From Thermohalobaculum sp039821125 (GTDB taxonomy: Bacteria > Pseudomonadota > Alphaproteobacteria > Rhodobacterales > Rhodobacteraceae), in NCBI GenBank assembly GCA_039821125.1, contig JBCBOR010000017.1:1-64000 (forward strand): 64,000 bases of DNA, read 5' to 3'. The notes under the pieces were generated by a model. The model was not told the DNA's origin and searched no databases. It was given only the letters and a program-made list of their open reading frames with translations. Both the position numbers and the translations under genes were made by a program. Positions within the stretch are counted from its first letter, which is position 1; each line of letters opens with the position of its first letter. This document shows positions 7,748-17,155 of the stretch, piece by piece.

Positions 7748-9160
7748 ATGGACGGCTCGATGGCCACACGGAAGGTCTATGGCGGGGCAAGACTGGCCGA
7801 GATCCGGCGTGGGCTCGGCCTGACCCAATCGGCCTTCGCCAAGGCGCTTGGGACGGCACCGAGTTACCTCAACCAGATGGAGCGCAACAACCGCCCCGTC
7901 AGCCGCGCGGTGATCGACGGGCTGGCCGAGCGGTTCGGGGTCGACATCTCGGTCTTCTCCATGGACGAAGGCGACCGTCTCGCCGCCGACCTCGCCGAAG
8001 CGATGGCCGATCCGGTGCTGCGCGATGCGCAACCGGGCCGGGCCGAGCGCCAACTGGTCGCCCAGAACGCGCCGCGGCTGGCCCATGCGTTCCTGGCGCT
8101 GCACCGGGCCTACCGTCAGGGTCAGGAGCGGCTGGCGGCCATGGATGAGGCACTGGACCGTCCCACGGACACGCCCTGGCCATGGGAGGAGGTCCGCGAC
8201 TTCTTCCACTATTGCGACAATTACATCGACGCCATCGACCGGGCAGCGGAAGGCTTCGTTCGGGCGGCTGGCTTCACCGGGCGGGGCAAGCTCGCCTCGG
8301 CCATGCGCTGGTTCGAGGACCTGCACGGGGTGCGCACCCGCATTGGCGGCGCGGCGCTGCGCCGGTTCGATCCGGCGACCCGTGTCCTGACCCTGTCGCC
8401 AGATGCCGGGGAGGAGACGCAGGCCTTCCAGCTCGCCCACCAGATCGCCCTCGAGGTGCACGCGCCGCTGATCGATGCGACACTGGACCTCGCGCGGTTC
8501 TCGACGGACGAGGCCCGATCCATCGCACGCATCGGCCTTGCGAACTACTTCGCGGGCGCGGCGATCCTGCCCTATGGCGCGTTTCTTGGGGCGGCGCGGG
8601 AACAACGCCACGATCTCGATGCGCTCGCCGCACAGTTCGGCGCCTCGCACGAACAGGTGGCACACCGGCTCTCGACCCTGCAACGCCCGGGCGCGCCGGG
8701 CGTGCCGTTCTTCTTCGCACGGGTCGATCAGGCCGGCACGATCACCAAGCGCCACTCGGCTACGCGGCTGCAGTTCGCCCGGTTCGGCGGCGCCTGCCCG
8801 CTCTGGAACGTGCACCAGGCCTTCGAGACGCCGGGGCGGATCCTGCGCCAGCTGGCCGAGACGCCGGACGGCATGCGCTATCTCTGCCTCGCGCGCGATG
8901 TCACCAAACCAGGCGGGCATTTCAAGGCCCCGACCCGGCGCTACGCGATCGCGCTTGGCTGCGAGATCGCCCATGCGGATCAGCTTGTTTATGCTGACGA
9001 CATGAACCTTGACCGCGCCGAGGCGTTCGAGCCGATCGGCGTCAGTTGCCGTATCTGCGAGCGCCGGTCGTGTCACCAGCGCTCGGTTCCGCCGGTCGAG
9101 AAACGCCTCAGCATCGACCCGAACCGGCGCGAGATCCTGCCCTATCGGCTGGAAAGCTGA
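7748..9160 (+). CDS. pccR: ScfR-family regulator of propionyl-CoA carboxylase
   Basis: 470 residues from ATG 7748 (466 from ATG 7760). N-terminal XRE-type helix-turn-helix (residues about 15-70, with L-G-L-T-Q-S-A-F-A and P-S-Y-L-N-Q-M-E-R-N), a central IrrE/ImmA-like region (Q-L-A-H-Q-I-A-L-E near 235-245, lacking the full H-E-x-x-H zinc motif), and a C-terminal Cys-containing domain (S-C-R-I-C-E-R-R-S-C-H-Q-R). This is the architecture of ScfR regulators such as PccR and RamB, which sense short-chain acyl-CoA. Divergence from pccB supports PccR as the role. Confidence 0.88.
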   Translation: MDGSMATRKVYGGARLAEIRRGLGLTQSAFAKALGTAPSYLNQMERNNRPVSRAVIDGLAERFGVDISVFSMDEGDRLAADLAEAMADPVLRDAQPGRAERQLVAQNAPRLAHAFLALHRAYRQGQERLAAMDEALDRPTDTPWPWEEVRDFFHYCDNYIDAIDRAAEGFVRAAGFTGRGKLASAMRWFEDLHGVRTRIGGAALRRFDPATRVLTLSPDAGEETQAFQLAHQIALEVHAPLIDATLDLARFSTDEARSIARIGLANYFAGAAILPYGAFLGAAREQRHDLDALAAQFGASHEQVAHRLSTLQRPGAPGVPFFFARVDQAGTITKRHSATRLQFARFGGACPLWNVHQAFETPGRILRQLAETPDGMRYLCLARDVTKPGGHFKAPTRRYAIALGCEIAHADQLVYADDMNLDRAEAFEPIGVSCRICERRSCHQRSVPPVEKRLSIDPNRREILPYRLES

Positions 9161-9246
9161 CCGCCGCAGCGATCCATCACCGATCTGAATTGCCCCCCGC
9201 CGCTCAAGCCCCTATCGTCTCGAAAAACCGCAGCGAAGAGGGCGCG

Positions 9247-10194
9247 ATGCCGGACGACGTTCATCCTCAGATCCAGGCAATCCTAGACAAGACCGCGGAA
9301 CTGGGCATCCCGAAGATCCAGGATCTCGAGGCCGATGCGGCCCGCGCGCTGGTCGAGGGCCTGGCCGCGGCGCGGCGCGAGGCCTATCCCCCGCCCGAGG
9401 TCGCCTCGGTCGAGATGGCGACAACCGGTCCAGGCTATGGCCATGTGCCGGTGCGGATCTACCGGACGGGCAGCGAGACCCCGGCCCCGGTGATCGTCTT
9501 CTACCATGGCGGCGGGCATGTGATCGGCAGCCTGGACAGCCATGACACCGCCGCCCGGTTCCTGGCCCGTACGATCGGCTGCACGCTGGTCAGCGTCGAT
9601 TACCGGATGGGGCCCGAGCATCCCTTCCCGGCGGCCATCGAGGATTGCTACGACGCGACACGCTGGGTGGCGGCGAACGCCGAAGCGCTGGGCGTAGACC
9701 CCGCGCGCCTCGCGGTGTGCGGCGACAGCGCGGGCGGCAACCTCGCCGCCGCCGTCGCCCTGATGGCACGGGACAGTGGCGCCGCCCGGATCTCGGCCCA
9801 GGTGCTGATCTATCCGGTGATCGACTATCGCGGCGGCACGCCGTCCTTCGAGAAATACGCGCGCGGCTATGGCGTGCTCGAGGACGACACCGTGACCTGG
9901 TTCATGGAGCGCTACCTGCCGGATCCCGCCATGCGGGACGACTGGCGTGCCTGCCCCCGTCTCGCACCCAGCCACGCGAACCTCCCTCCGGCCCTGATCC
10001 AGGTGGCGGAATGCGACGTGCTGCGCGACGAAGGGCTGGCCTATGCTCAGCAGTTGACGGATGCAGGCGTCATGACCGAGACGATCCGCTACCCCGGCAT
10101 GATCCACGGCTTCTTCACCTATCTCGGCCTGGTCGATGACACCGAGGCGGCGCACCGGGACATCGCAAACTGGCTGAAACGCATCTGGGCCTAG
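9247..10194 (+). CDS. Alpha/beta-hydrolase, hormone-sensitive-lipase-type esterase
   Basis: 315 residues from ATG 9247. It has the HSL-family oxyanion motif H-G-G-G (about residue 85), nucleophile elbow G-D-S-A-G-G (Ser about 160), an Asp in the A-E-C-D-V-L-R-D-E segment and catalytic His in M-I-H-G-F. It would hydrolyse short-chain acyl esters in the cytoplasm; natural substrate unknown. It follows pccR by 86 bp in the same direction and ends at a hairpin shared with the converging GMC gene. Confidence 0.88.
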   Translation: MPDDVHPQIQAILDKTAELGIPKIQDLEADAARALVEGLAAARREAYPPPEVASVEMATTGPGYGHVPVRIYRTGSETPAPVIVFYHGGGHVIGSLDSHDTAARFLARTIGCTLVSVDYRMGPEHPFPAAIEDCYDATRWVAANAEALGVDPARLAVCGDSAGGNLAAAVALMARDSGAARISAQVLIYPVIDYRGGTPSFEKYARGYGVLEDDTVTWFMERYLPDPAMRDDWRACPRLAPSHANLPPALIQVAECDVLRDEGLAYAQQLTDAGVMTETIRYPGMIHGFFTYLGLVDDTEAAHRDIANWLKRIWA

Positions 10195-10257
10195 CGGCGC
10201 ACGGCAAACCTGCGACCGAGCGATCTCCCCTTCATCTTGCTCCCAGTACCTCGGGGG

Positions 10258-10278
10258 TGCGGGGGCGGCGCCCCCGCA
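10258..10278. terminator. Hairpin between convergent genes
   Basis: Perfect 9-bp stem (10258-10266 with 10270-10278) around a 3-nt loop, lying between the esterase (ends 10194) and the GMC oxidoreductase (ends 10303). It has no U-run, so termination is inferred from position and symmetry. Confidence 0.55.
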
Positions 10279-10302
10279 GGGCCGACCCCAGCGCGCCGTC
10301 TC

Positions 10303-11961
10303 CTAGCGGTCCGAGACCGCCCAGCGCGGATTGATCCAGGGCTGGCGGTTCGACCGGGGCAGCGGATCGCGCCCCATGATATGGTCCGAGGCCTTCTCGC
10401 CGACCATGATGCTGGGCCCGTTGAGATTGCCATTGGTGATCCGCGGAAAGATCGAGCTGTCCGCCACCCGCAGGCCCTCGACACCGATGACCCGGCACTC
10501 GGGATCGACCACGGTCATAGGGTCGCTCGCCTGTCCCATCCGGCAGGTGCCGCAGGGGTGATAGGCGCTTTCGACGTGATCGCGAATGAACGCGTCCAAT
10601 GCCGCATCGGTCTGCACATGCGCGCCGGGCTGGATCTCCTTGCCGCGATAGGGCGCGAACGCATCCTGGCCAAAGATCTCGCGGGTCAGGCGGATACAGT
10701 GGCGGAAATCCGCCCAGTCCTCGGCGGTCGACATGTAGTTGAACAGGATCTTCGGCGGCGCGTCCGGGTCTGATGAGCGCAAGGTCACGGCCCCGCGCGA
10801 CGGCGAGCGCATCGGCCCGACATGGGCCTGAAAGCCATGCCCCTCCGCCGCGGCCTGGCCATCATAGCGCACGGCAATCGGCAGGAAGTGATACTGGATG
10901 TCCGGATACTCGACCCCGGGCTTTGAGCGCAGGAAGGCCGCGGACTCGAACTGGTTCGATGCCCCGGGACCGGTCCGCCTGAGCAGCCATTCCAGCCCGA
11001 CCCGTGCCTTCCCGAACAGGGTCCAATATTTGAACAGCGTGATCGGCTTGGTGCAGGCCTGCTGAATGTAGAGCTCGAGATGGTCCTGCAGGTTCTGCCC
11101 GACACCGGGCCGGTCGGCTGCGACGGCAATCCCATGCTCGGCCAGATGCGCGGCAGGGCCGATCCCGGACAGCATGAGCAGTTTCGGCGAGTTGATGGAC
11201 GATGCGGCAAGAATGACCTCACGGTTCGCGCGCACGGTCTCGACCCGGCCACCGCGGGCAATCTCGACACCGGTCGCGCGGCCCTCCTCGATCACCACAC
11301 GCCGGGCAAGACAGCGCACCATCTCGAGGTTCGGGCCCTTGAGCGCGGGCTTCAGATAGGCATTGGCCGCCGACCAGCGCTGGCCTTTCCAGACCGTCTG
11401 TTCCATCGGCCCGAAGCCTTCCTGCTTCTCGCCATTGTAGTCGCCGGTCAGTTCGAACCCGGCCTGACGCCCGGCCTCGACAAAGGCCTGATGCAGCGGG
11501 ATCTCGCGCGTCCCGCGGGTCACGTAGAGCGGGCCATCGGTGCCACGCCAAGCAGCGTCCCCGCCATGGCCGCAATCGTGCCAGTTCTCCATCCGGTCGA
11601 AATAGGGCGCGACATCGGCATAGGCCCAGCCATCGGCCCCGCTCTCGGCCCAATGGTCGTAGTCGCGCGCGTGGCCACGGACATAGACCATGCCGTTGAT
11701 CGAGGACGAGCCGCCCACCACCTTGCCCCGCGGACAGGCAAGCCTGCGCCCGCCGAGATGCGGCTCGGGTTCGGACACATACCCCCAGTCATAGCGCTTC
11801 ATGTTCATCGGGAAGGACAGCGCGCCCGGCATCTGGATCAGCGGCCCCCAGTCCGTCCCACCGTACTCCAGCACCAGCACCGAATGCCCGGCCTCGCTGA
11901 GGCGCGCGGCCATGACGGACCCGGCCGAGCCCGACCCCACGATCACATAGTCAGCGTTCAA
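10303..11961 (-). CDS. GMC-family FAD-dependent oxidoreductase (choline/alcohol dehydrogenase-like)
   Basis: 552 residues, typical GMC length. N-terminal FAD-binding G-S-G-S-A-G at 9-14, GMC signature G-G-S-S-S-I-N-G-M near 83-91, and C-terminal catalytic pair in Y-H-P-C-G-T-C-R-M-G (His) and N-G-N-L-N-G-P-S (Asn). It oxidises a primary alcohol; choline dehydrogenase is one possibility, but no betaine-aldehyde dehydrogenase is adjacent. It overlaps the small membrane-protein gene upstream by 4 nt (ATGA), and a GST-like gene precedes that. Confidence 0.9.
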   Translation of the reverse strand: MNADYVIVGSGSAGSVMAARLSEAGHSVLVLEYGGTDWGPLIQMPGALSFPMNMKRYDWGYVSEPEPHLGGRRLACPRGKVVGGSSSINGMVYVRGHARDYDHWAESGADGWAYADVAPYFDRMENWHDCGHGGDAAWRGTDGPLYVTRGTREIPLHQAFVEAGRQAGFELTGDYNGEKQEGFGPMEQTVWKGQRWSAANAYLKPALKGPNLEMVRCLARRVVIEEGRATGVEIARGGRVETVRANREVILAASSINSPKLLMLSGIGPAAHLAEHGIAVAADRPGVGQNLQDHLELYIQQACTKPITLFKYWTLFGKARVGLEWLLRRTGPGASNQFESAAFLRSKPGVEYPDIQYHFLPIAVRYDGQAAAEGHGFQAHVGPMRSPSRGAVTLRSSDPDAPPKILFNYMSTAEDWADFRHCIRLTREIFGQDAFAPYRGKEIQPGAHVQTDAALDAFIRDHVESAYHPCGTCRMGQASDPMTVVDPECRVIGVEGLRVADSSIFPRITNGNLNGPSIMVGEKASDHIMGRDPLPRSNRQPWINPRWAVSDR

Positions 11962-12284
11962 GGAACGTATCCCAGCACCACTGCAATGACAGCAGCCAGA
12001 GCGATAGCAAATGTCGTGAGAAGAGCAATCTTGGTAAAGACATTCGGGTGCCTGATACCGGCAAGGAACGCGTCACGCCGGCGTTGGTATAGTCTTTGAA
12101 ACGCGGTGAAGTCGAGTTCGCCCGCTTTGACCCGTTCAAACTCGTCCAGCGTGATTTCGGCCCGGAACGGATAGATCGCATCGGGCGGCAGGCTTTCAGA
12201 CGACGTAACGAAGCACCGCTTGCCGAACCGCTCGACGCTCCAGCCGATATAGTCGTGTCGTTCGTCAGGGGCCTCGTAGGTCAT
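11958..12284 (-). CDS. Small hypothetical protein with C-terminal membrane anchor
   Basis: 108 residues: a soluble N-terminal part (about 1-80) with mixed charge, then one hydrophobic helix (about 84-105). Function unrecognised. It overlaps the downstream GMC gene by 4 nt and starts 10 nt after the stop of the GST-like gene, so all three form one operon. The soluble part and anchor suggest an inner-membrane tethered protein facing the cytoplasm. Confidence 0.65.
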   Translation of the reverse strand: MTYEAPDERHDYIGWSVERFGKRCFVTSSESLPPDAIYPFRAEITLDEFERVKAGELDFTAFQRLYQRRRDAFLAGIRHPNVFTKIALLTTFAIALAAVIAVVLGYVP

Positions 12285-12294
12285 GCGTGCGAGA

Positions 12295-12930
12295 TTACAC
12301 GATCCTGAGCGGCTCGTAACTGACCATCACATGCTCGGAGAACGCCGGGCGCAGGGTCAGGCGCGCGTAATAGGCATCCAGCCGTGGCGTGCGCACCTTG
12401 TCAAAGACCAGCGTCTGATAGCGGTAGAGCAGGTGCCCGGTGAAGATGTCGGCAAAGGTGAAGTCCTCGCCCGCGAGCCAGGGGCCATCTCCAAGCCGAT
12501 GCTCCAGCATGCCGATCAGGGGTTTCAAGGCGTCAGCGGCATCCTGCACCGTCTCGCCGCCCTGCCCTGCAGGATGACGCAGCAGTGACCAGAAGATCGG
12601 TTGCGCAAACGCAGGGGCCAGCGTGACCTTGATCCACTCGGCCCACATATCCAGCGGCGCCCGGCTGACCGGGTCGGCAGGCCAGAACGGCTCGGAGCCA
12701 TACCGTGCCGCAAGATAGCGCACAATCGCACCGCTCTCGAACATCACGAGATCGCCATCGCGCATGGCCGGAACGCGGCCCATCGGGTTCATCTCGAGGA
12801 ATTCCGGCGTATCGGTGCCGCCGAATTTGTGCCCGTAATCCAGCCGCTCGTGCTTCAGAGCCAGTTCACCGACCGTCCACATCACAAGTTGCACGTTGGA
12901 CGATGTCGCCCGGCCATAGATCTTGATCAT
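12295..12930 (-). CDS. Glutathione S-transferase-like protein
   Basis: 211 residues from ATG 12930; 17 additional in-frame codons upstream lack a signal. Thioredoxin-like N-terminal domain with the cis-Pro segment G-R-V-P-A-M-R and E-S-G-A-I-V-R-Y-L (glutathione gamma-Glu binding), then an all-helical domain containing F-T-F-A-D-I-F (N-capping box). The active-site residue is probably the Ser pair in A-T-S-S-N-V. Substrate unknown; operon with the GMC oxidoreductase suggests detoxification of an oxidised product, but this is inference. Confidence 0.88.
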   Translation of the reverse strand: MIKIYGRATSSNVQLVMWTVGELALKHERLDYGHKFGGTDTPEFLEMNPMGRVPAMRDGDLVMFESGAIVRYLAARYGSEPFWPADPVSRAPLDMWAEWIKVTLAPAFAQPIFWSLLRHPAGQGGETVQDAADALKPLIGMLEHRLGDGPWLAGEDFTFADIFTGHLLYRYQTLVFDKVRTPRLDAYYARLTLRPAFSEHVMVSYEPLRIV

Positions 12931-13061
12931 ACCGCCCCCGCTGGTTGATCGGGTCTTGCGACCATTCCCGGCATTAAGCACGAGGACGGCGCGCCGGGCC
13001 AGTAAAACCGCCCTGCTGACCGGTGATCCGGTCGCAGCTCAGGTCCGTCGACCGTGCCAGA

Positions 13062-13721
13062 TCAGCAGTCGTCGACGAAAACCTGCAAGTTGTTGAAATC
13101 GGCGTTGACGCTACAGCTCACACCGGGCTGCGCCGCCGCGGACGCGCAGAGCGGCACGAAAGCAATCGGGCGGCGCGGCTGCGTGACGATCTGGTTCTCC
13201 CACTCGAACGATGTCGGAAGCACCTGACGCGAGATCGCGGTGTACGGCACGAACGTCTCCGTCAGCAGGATCGAGTCGCCATCCGGCATCGGTGGGATGA
13301 CCGCGTGCGGGATGGACCCGTTGTCATGCACGGTGATTGCGTCGCCATCGCCACCACCGATCGCGCACGACCACTGTACCTGGTTGGTGAAGACAGTCGG
13401 GTCGCCCGGGCTGGGCGCCAGTTGGATGCTGGTCAACCGCATCTTCACATCGCCGCTGTCATTGTTCACCAGATCCTCGGTCAGATCATGCATCTGAACG
13501 AACAGGTTGTTCCTGATCTCCTCCTGGCGCGAGAAGATGTCCGAGACGGCATAGGCCGCTTTCGAACTGTCGGCCCGGTTGTCCCAGGCAACGAAGATCG
13601 CGACGCTGAATGCAAGCCAGAGGCCCAGCAGAAGCGACCAGATCGCAAACTGGACCGGGGATGACCCGCGTTCATCCGTCCAAAGTGCGGAGATAGCGGC
13701 GCGAAGCAGAACAGTGTTCAT
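13062..13721 (-). CDS. TadE/TadG-like pseudopilin-related protein
   Basis: 219 residues from ATG 13721; longer frames upstream overlap the neighbouring gene. N-terminal cytoplasmic R-G-S-S-P-V-Q-F-A followed by one hydrophobic helix (about 24-46), the layout of TadE-like prepilin-type proteins. The periplasmic part has four Cys residues, probably two disulphides. Third gene of a three-gene minus-strand operon; no Tad ATPase or secretin in the window. Confidence 0.7.
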   Translation of the reverse strand: MNTVLLRAAISALWTDERGSSPVQFAIWSLLLGLWLAFSVAIFVAWDNRADSSKAAYAVSDIFSRQEEIRNNLFVQMHDLTEDLVNNDSGDVKMRLTSIQLAPSPGDPTVFTNQVQWSCAIGGGDGDAITVHDNGSIPHAVIPPMPDGDSILLTETFVPYTAISRQVLPTSFEWENQIVTQPRRPIAFVPLCASAAAQPGVSCSVNADFNNLQVFVDDC

Positions 13722-13740
13722 GATGACCAGCCCCGCGCTA

Positions 13741-14364
13741 TCAATTGCCAACGGTCGGCGCAGGTTCGCGCGCGAACGCCGTCTGGGCGAAGATCGCGTG
13801 ATCGACCACCTCGCCCGTGTCCGGATCGGTGATCTGAACGCCGGCCAGCCAACCGCCGATCTCGAAGATCGGATCAACGACAAGGCAGGCCCGGACCAAC
13901 ATGACCTCGAGATCCGCAGCGCCCGCCGTGCCGAAGTTCATCTGTGCGGGGGGATTGATCTCCTCCGCCGCCCTGTCGACACAGCTGATCTCATTCGTCG
14001 GGATCGGGTCCCCAAGCGGGATGGCGATCAGCTCGACGTTCAGATCCTGCCGGCAGTCGACCAACAGAAAGGCGTTCTGGCAGATCCGGAACTTGATCAG
14101 CTCGCGCTGAAAGTCAGCAGCTTCCTCGGCCGAGACATTGCCCAGATCTGTCGGGATGTTGCCCAGCCGTACCTCGCGAATGGCGATATCCAGACCACGC
14201 TCGAGCATCACGGCGCGCGTCGCCAGCGTTCCGAACTCGCCATAGCCGAACAGGAACATGCACAGGAACGGGAAGGCGACAGCGAACTCGACGCTGCTGC
14301 CCCCGCGGGTGTTGCCCCGGATCGTCCGAAGCGCTTTCGAGATTGCCCGCATCATGGCGATCAC
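13741..14364 (-). CDS. TadE-like pilus assembly protein
   Basis: 207 residues. N-terminus has T-R-G-G-S-S-V-E-F-A-V-A-F-P, the TadE-type processing/transmembrane region with the E at the position expected in pseudopilins, then a periplasmic domain with paired Cys residues. Its start overlaps the stop of the vWA gene as ATGA, indicating translational coupling. In Tad systems such minor pseudopilins help assemble Flp pili. Confidence 0.8.
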   Translation of the reverse strand: MIAMMRAISKALRTIRGNTRGGSSVEFAVAFPFLCMFLFGYGEFGTLATRAVMLERGLDIAIREVRLGNIPTDLGNVSAEEAADFQRELIKFRICQNAFLLVDCRQDLNVELIAIPLGDPIPTNEISCVDRAAEEINPPAQMNFGTAGAADLEVMLVRACLVVDPIFEIGGWLAGVQITDPDTGEVVDHAIFAQTAFAREPAPTVGN

Positions 14365-16061
14365 TGGAACAGGCGCAGGCTTTGGGTCAGCCTGGTGATT
14401 TTCGTGAACGTGACGCTGAGATCCTTGCCGGTCGACACATCGAAGAAATCCGCCGGTTCCGACGCGCAGAACTGGAGCAGCTCACGCGCACCATCCGCCA
14501 GTTCGTCATCCGCCTTGAAGCCGAAGGCGATGGTGAACACCCGGATATTGGCGGCGTGCGCCAGCGTGCAAAGGTTGCGCACCTGTTGCTGGCGCAACTG
14601 CTCATCCGCCGTGCGGGCGGTGTTCGATGGCAGCGTCGAGAGCGCCTGGAAGTTTTGCGGGTTGCTCGTCAGCAGCAGATTGTTCGACCGGAACGCCCCA
14701 CCGACAAGATCAAGTTTCTCGTCGACATCATCGGGGTCGTTCTTGTCAAAGCTGAACCGGTCGCGATCTTCTTCGGTTTCCAATTCGCTGGCGAGAGGAC
14801 GGTTCTGATACCGAACACGGCCATCCGTCATCAGGATCAGGGTTTTCGATGTTGTGTTGAACGGCGCTGGCCGGCCTTCGAACGCGTCCGGGACGTGATC
14901 ATCCACAATCAACCGGCTGACGAGATCCGAGCTATCGGGTGATAGAAGGCCCAGCCCCCACTTCAGCCCGTTCTGAATGCCGGTGCCATCATGGCCATGG
15001 AAGCCGGCAACCACCTGCGTGAGTTCAGCGGCGTTGTTCGAGAACGGAACCAGCGCCTGGCTGTCCTCTGGGCACCAACCCCATTCAGTGTCATTTCCGC
15101 CGTCCGGGTCGAACGGGGCTGTCTGGCCGCGCAGCCGTTCGTAGAAGAAGTTCTGGAAGTGCGGCACCTGATCGCTCGACCCGGGGGTGGGCAGGTTCAA
15201 CGTATTGAAGGCGGTCGCATCATCAAACTCGATGCAGGACGAGTTGTTGTGGTCGCGCACACCGCCGGTGAACTGGCTGAAGATCGACTCGTCCTGGACC
15301 ACAAAGCCGCCTGCGCCATCGTCGCGTTCAACCGCGCCGAAGCGCCCGACATTCACATGACCGGAATACGGCACCAACGAGATCGACGTGCCGCCCTGTC
15401 CCGGACCACCAAGATTGTCGTTGATGAAGTCGATCGCAGCCGCCTTCATCACCTCGAGGCGCGTATCTTCCGTAACGCCATCCTTGCCGAGGGTGGTCTC
15501 ACGCGCCATCGATGCGGAGATGTCGAGAACCAGCGAAATCTCGCTGTTGTTCACGACCGAGCGGCCCTCGTTCGCCGAGGCTTCCGCTGCCACCAGCAGT
15601 TCCGGCAGACCGATGAGGTTCAGGAAGGATGTGTTGAAAATGAACGATGCGTCCGCGACGACCACGCTGCTGAGGGGATCGCCGTCGGTGTCGAAGGAGA
15701 CACCGGACTGGTCATCGTCGAACTCGACGGTTGCCTCGGCCTGATTGAATGTGCGGGTATTGACGTAGCGGTTGATCACGCCCTCTCGCGTGAACGCCTC
15801 GCCCGGGTCAGATGATCCGCTTTGCTGGAAGGTCGCACCGGCGAAGTCATTCGCTTCGAAAGACGTCGCTGCGAGCACACCGCGATCCAGAGCGTTCTGC
15901 AGATCTGCGCGGTTTGCTTCGTGGCGGATCAGATCGATGCCAAGCCCGGTCGTGAAGACCAGGGCAACGAAGCTGGGCAGCATGAAGTTGGTGATGTCGC
16001 CGCGCTCGTCACGATAGAACCTTGCGACAGTGCCGACGACGGCATTTCTCCGGAAATCCAT
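14361..16061 (-). CDS. TadG-like protein with von Willebrand factor A domain
   Basis: 566 residues from ATG 16061. An N-terminal R-D-E-R-G-D-I-T-N-F-M-L-P helix (about 18-45) is the TadG anchor. A vWA domain begins near residue 185 with a MIDAS D-I-S-A-S-M motif and continues to L-I-L-M-T-D-G; a large insertion rich in Asp, Asn and Gly separates the metal-site segments. Likely periplasmic adhesion or assembly factor of a Tad-type pilus. A possible CtrA box lies about 490 bp upstream. Confidence 0.82.
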   Translation of the reverse strand: MDFRRNAVVGTVARFYRDERGDITNFMLPSFVALVFTTGLGIDLIRHEANRADLQNALDRGVLAATSFEANDFAGATFQQSGSSDPGEAFTREGVINRYVNTRTFNQAEATVEFDDDQSGVSFDTDGDPLSSVVVADASFIFNTSFLNLIGLPELLVAAEASANEGRSVVNNSEISLVLDISASMARETTLGKDGVTEDTRLEVMKAAAIDFINDNLGGPGQGGTSISLVPYSGHVNVGRFGAVERDDGAGGFVVQDESIFSQFTGGVRDHNNSSCIEFDDATAFNTLNLPTPGSSDQVPHFQNFFYERLRGQTAPFDPDGGNDTEWGWCPEDSQALVPFSNNAAELTQVVAGFHGHDGTGIQNGLKWGLGLLSPDSSDLVSRLIVDDHVPDAFEGRPAPFNTTSKTLILMTDGRVRYQNRPLASELETEEDRDRFSFDKNDPDDVDEKLDLVGGAFRSNNLLLTSNPQNFQALSTLPSNTARTADEQLRQQQVRNLCTLAHAANIRVFTIAFGFKADDELADGARELLQFCASEPADFFDVSTGKDLSVTFTKITRLTQSLRLFQ

Positions 16062-16838
16062 CTCTGTCCTCTCATTTTCAGCACGCAGTCGACATCGAAA
16101 AACAGCTGGCCGACTCAGAACCCAAAACCCCGCGAACCCACCAAATACGGGACGCAGGAAACTCGCGTATTTTGACATTTTGGGCAAGACTTTGACCGTG
16201 GATTACGCGCAACACCTGATAGTTTTCGCCCACCGACTGATAGATCCCGCGTCGCATCTCAGAATCCTGAATCTCGGAATGGTCGTTTTTTCAATTGGAT
16301 ACAGATGATTCGGAAACAAACGCCTGACCTTGGGGTATCAACGTACATGATTTGGGGCGAACTCAACCTGTGATTGATATTTTGGTTAATACGGCGGAAT
16401 TAAGGCAAAATCTCTGCAAATCAAAAAGCGAATCAAGCTATTTCAAAGGTTTAGCGAGAGGTGGCAAAAGCAACTCTGTCGTGTGCCCCGCCTGTCTTTC
16501 CAGGTCAGCTCGGCACAAGTGCGCCACCGCCATACGAGACTGAATAATTTTAACCAAATCGTAACCAATCATTCTGACCCGGCCCGTAATGGGACCCGGC
16601 ACCGCTCGGCCGGCACCGTCCCGCCACGATGCGCCCGGCTTGTACAGCAGCCCAATGGGGGCGTTGCATTCAAACCACACACAGCGCGCGCTGATGCCGT
16701 CACGCGCGCAACGGGCCGGGTGTGGAAAGCACGTGACATGGTCTGGTTTTGCCCCTATGAGACTGCGCCGGGCGATGCAGGTCAGTGCACGCCGGGCGGC
16801 ACCTGAGGTCTCTTCCAGATCAAGGACGGTGTACACAG
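16062..16838. other. Gene-free, AT-richer interval upstream of the Tad-like operon and tRNA-Cys
   Basis: 777 bp with no credible coding frame. Base composition is visibly more AT-rich than the flanks, especially 16200-16570. The only ORF-sized frames overlap the tRNA in other frames or lack a ribosome site and coding character. It probably holds the promoter of the Tad-like operon. I see no repeat array or insertion-sequence ends. Confidence 0.7.
16550..16565. promoter_or_regulatory. Candidate CtrA-type box
   Basis: TTAA, seven bases, then GTAAC, one mismatch from the alphaproteobacterial CtrA consensus TTAA-N7-TTAAC. It lies in the AT-rich gap upstream of the TadE/G operon. A single near-match can occur by chance. 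Confidence 0.3.
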
Positions 16839-16912
16839 GGCGACGTGGCGGAGTGGCTACGCAGCGGATTGCAAATCCGTGTACCCCGGTTCGATTCCGG
16901 GCGTCGCCTCCA
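16839..16912 (+). tRNA. tRNA-Cys (GCA)
   Basis: Seven-base acceptor stem GGCGACG / CGTCGCC, D-arm, anticodon stem with loop TTGCAAA giving anticodon GCA, a T-arm with GGTTCGATTCC, U discriminator at 16909 (a known Cys identity element) and an encoded CCA at 16910-16912. A complete cloverleaf can be folded by eye. Confidence 0.95.
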
Positions 16913-17155
16913 ACGAAATGACCGAACCAAGAACTCCAGAACGCCATTGACCGCGTGCCGTGTCAGATGAATTGCGCGCATCCAGGTTTTCCTGTGCCAT
17001 CATCAGCGACGCCGTTGGACACAACGGATCACAGGTCAATCCGAGTGATCTCCTGACCGAGACAGGCGCATCGACTGATCGTGATAGGGTGCAAACAACA
17101 GCGATCTGTGTGAAGCTGTCGCCAAGAGACGTGCTCGGTCGGAAGAAGAAGGGCG

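Noticed and set aside
6809..9076. 755-residue minus-strand frame spanning pccB and pccR
   Set aside because: It crosses two well-supported genes in other frames and contains no family motif.
16394..16411. TTAA pair as a CtrA site
   Set aside because: The two TTAA elements are separated by ten bases rather than seven.
16839..16912. tRNA-Cys as an integration site for a genomic island
   Set aside because: No integrase gene or duplicated tRNA 3' end is visible nearby.
16438..16947. Minus-strand frame across the AT-rich gap and tRNA-Cys
   Set aside because: It covers the tRNA, and the part over the gap lacks coding character or a ribosome site.
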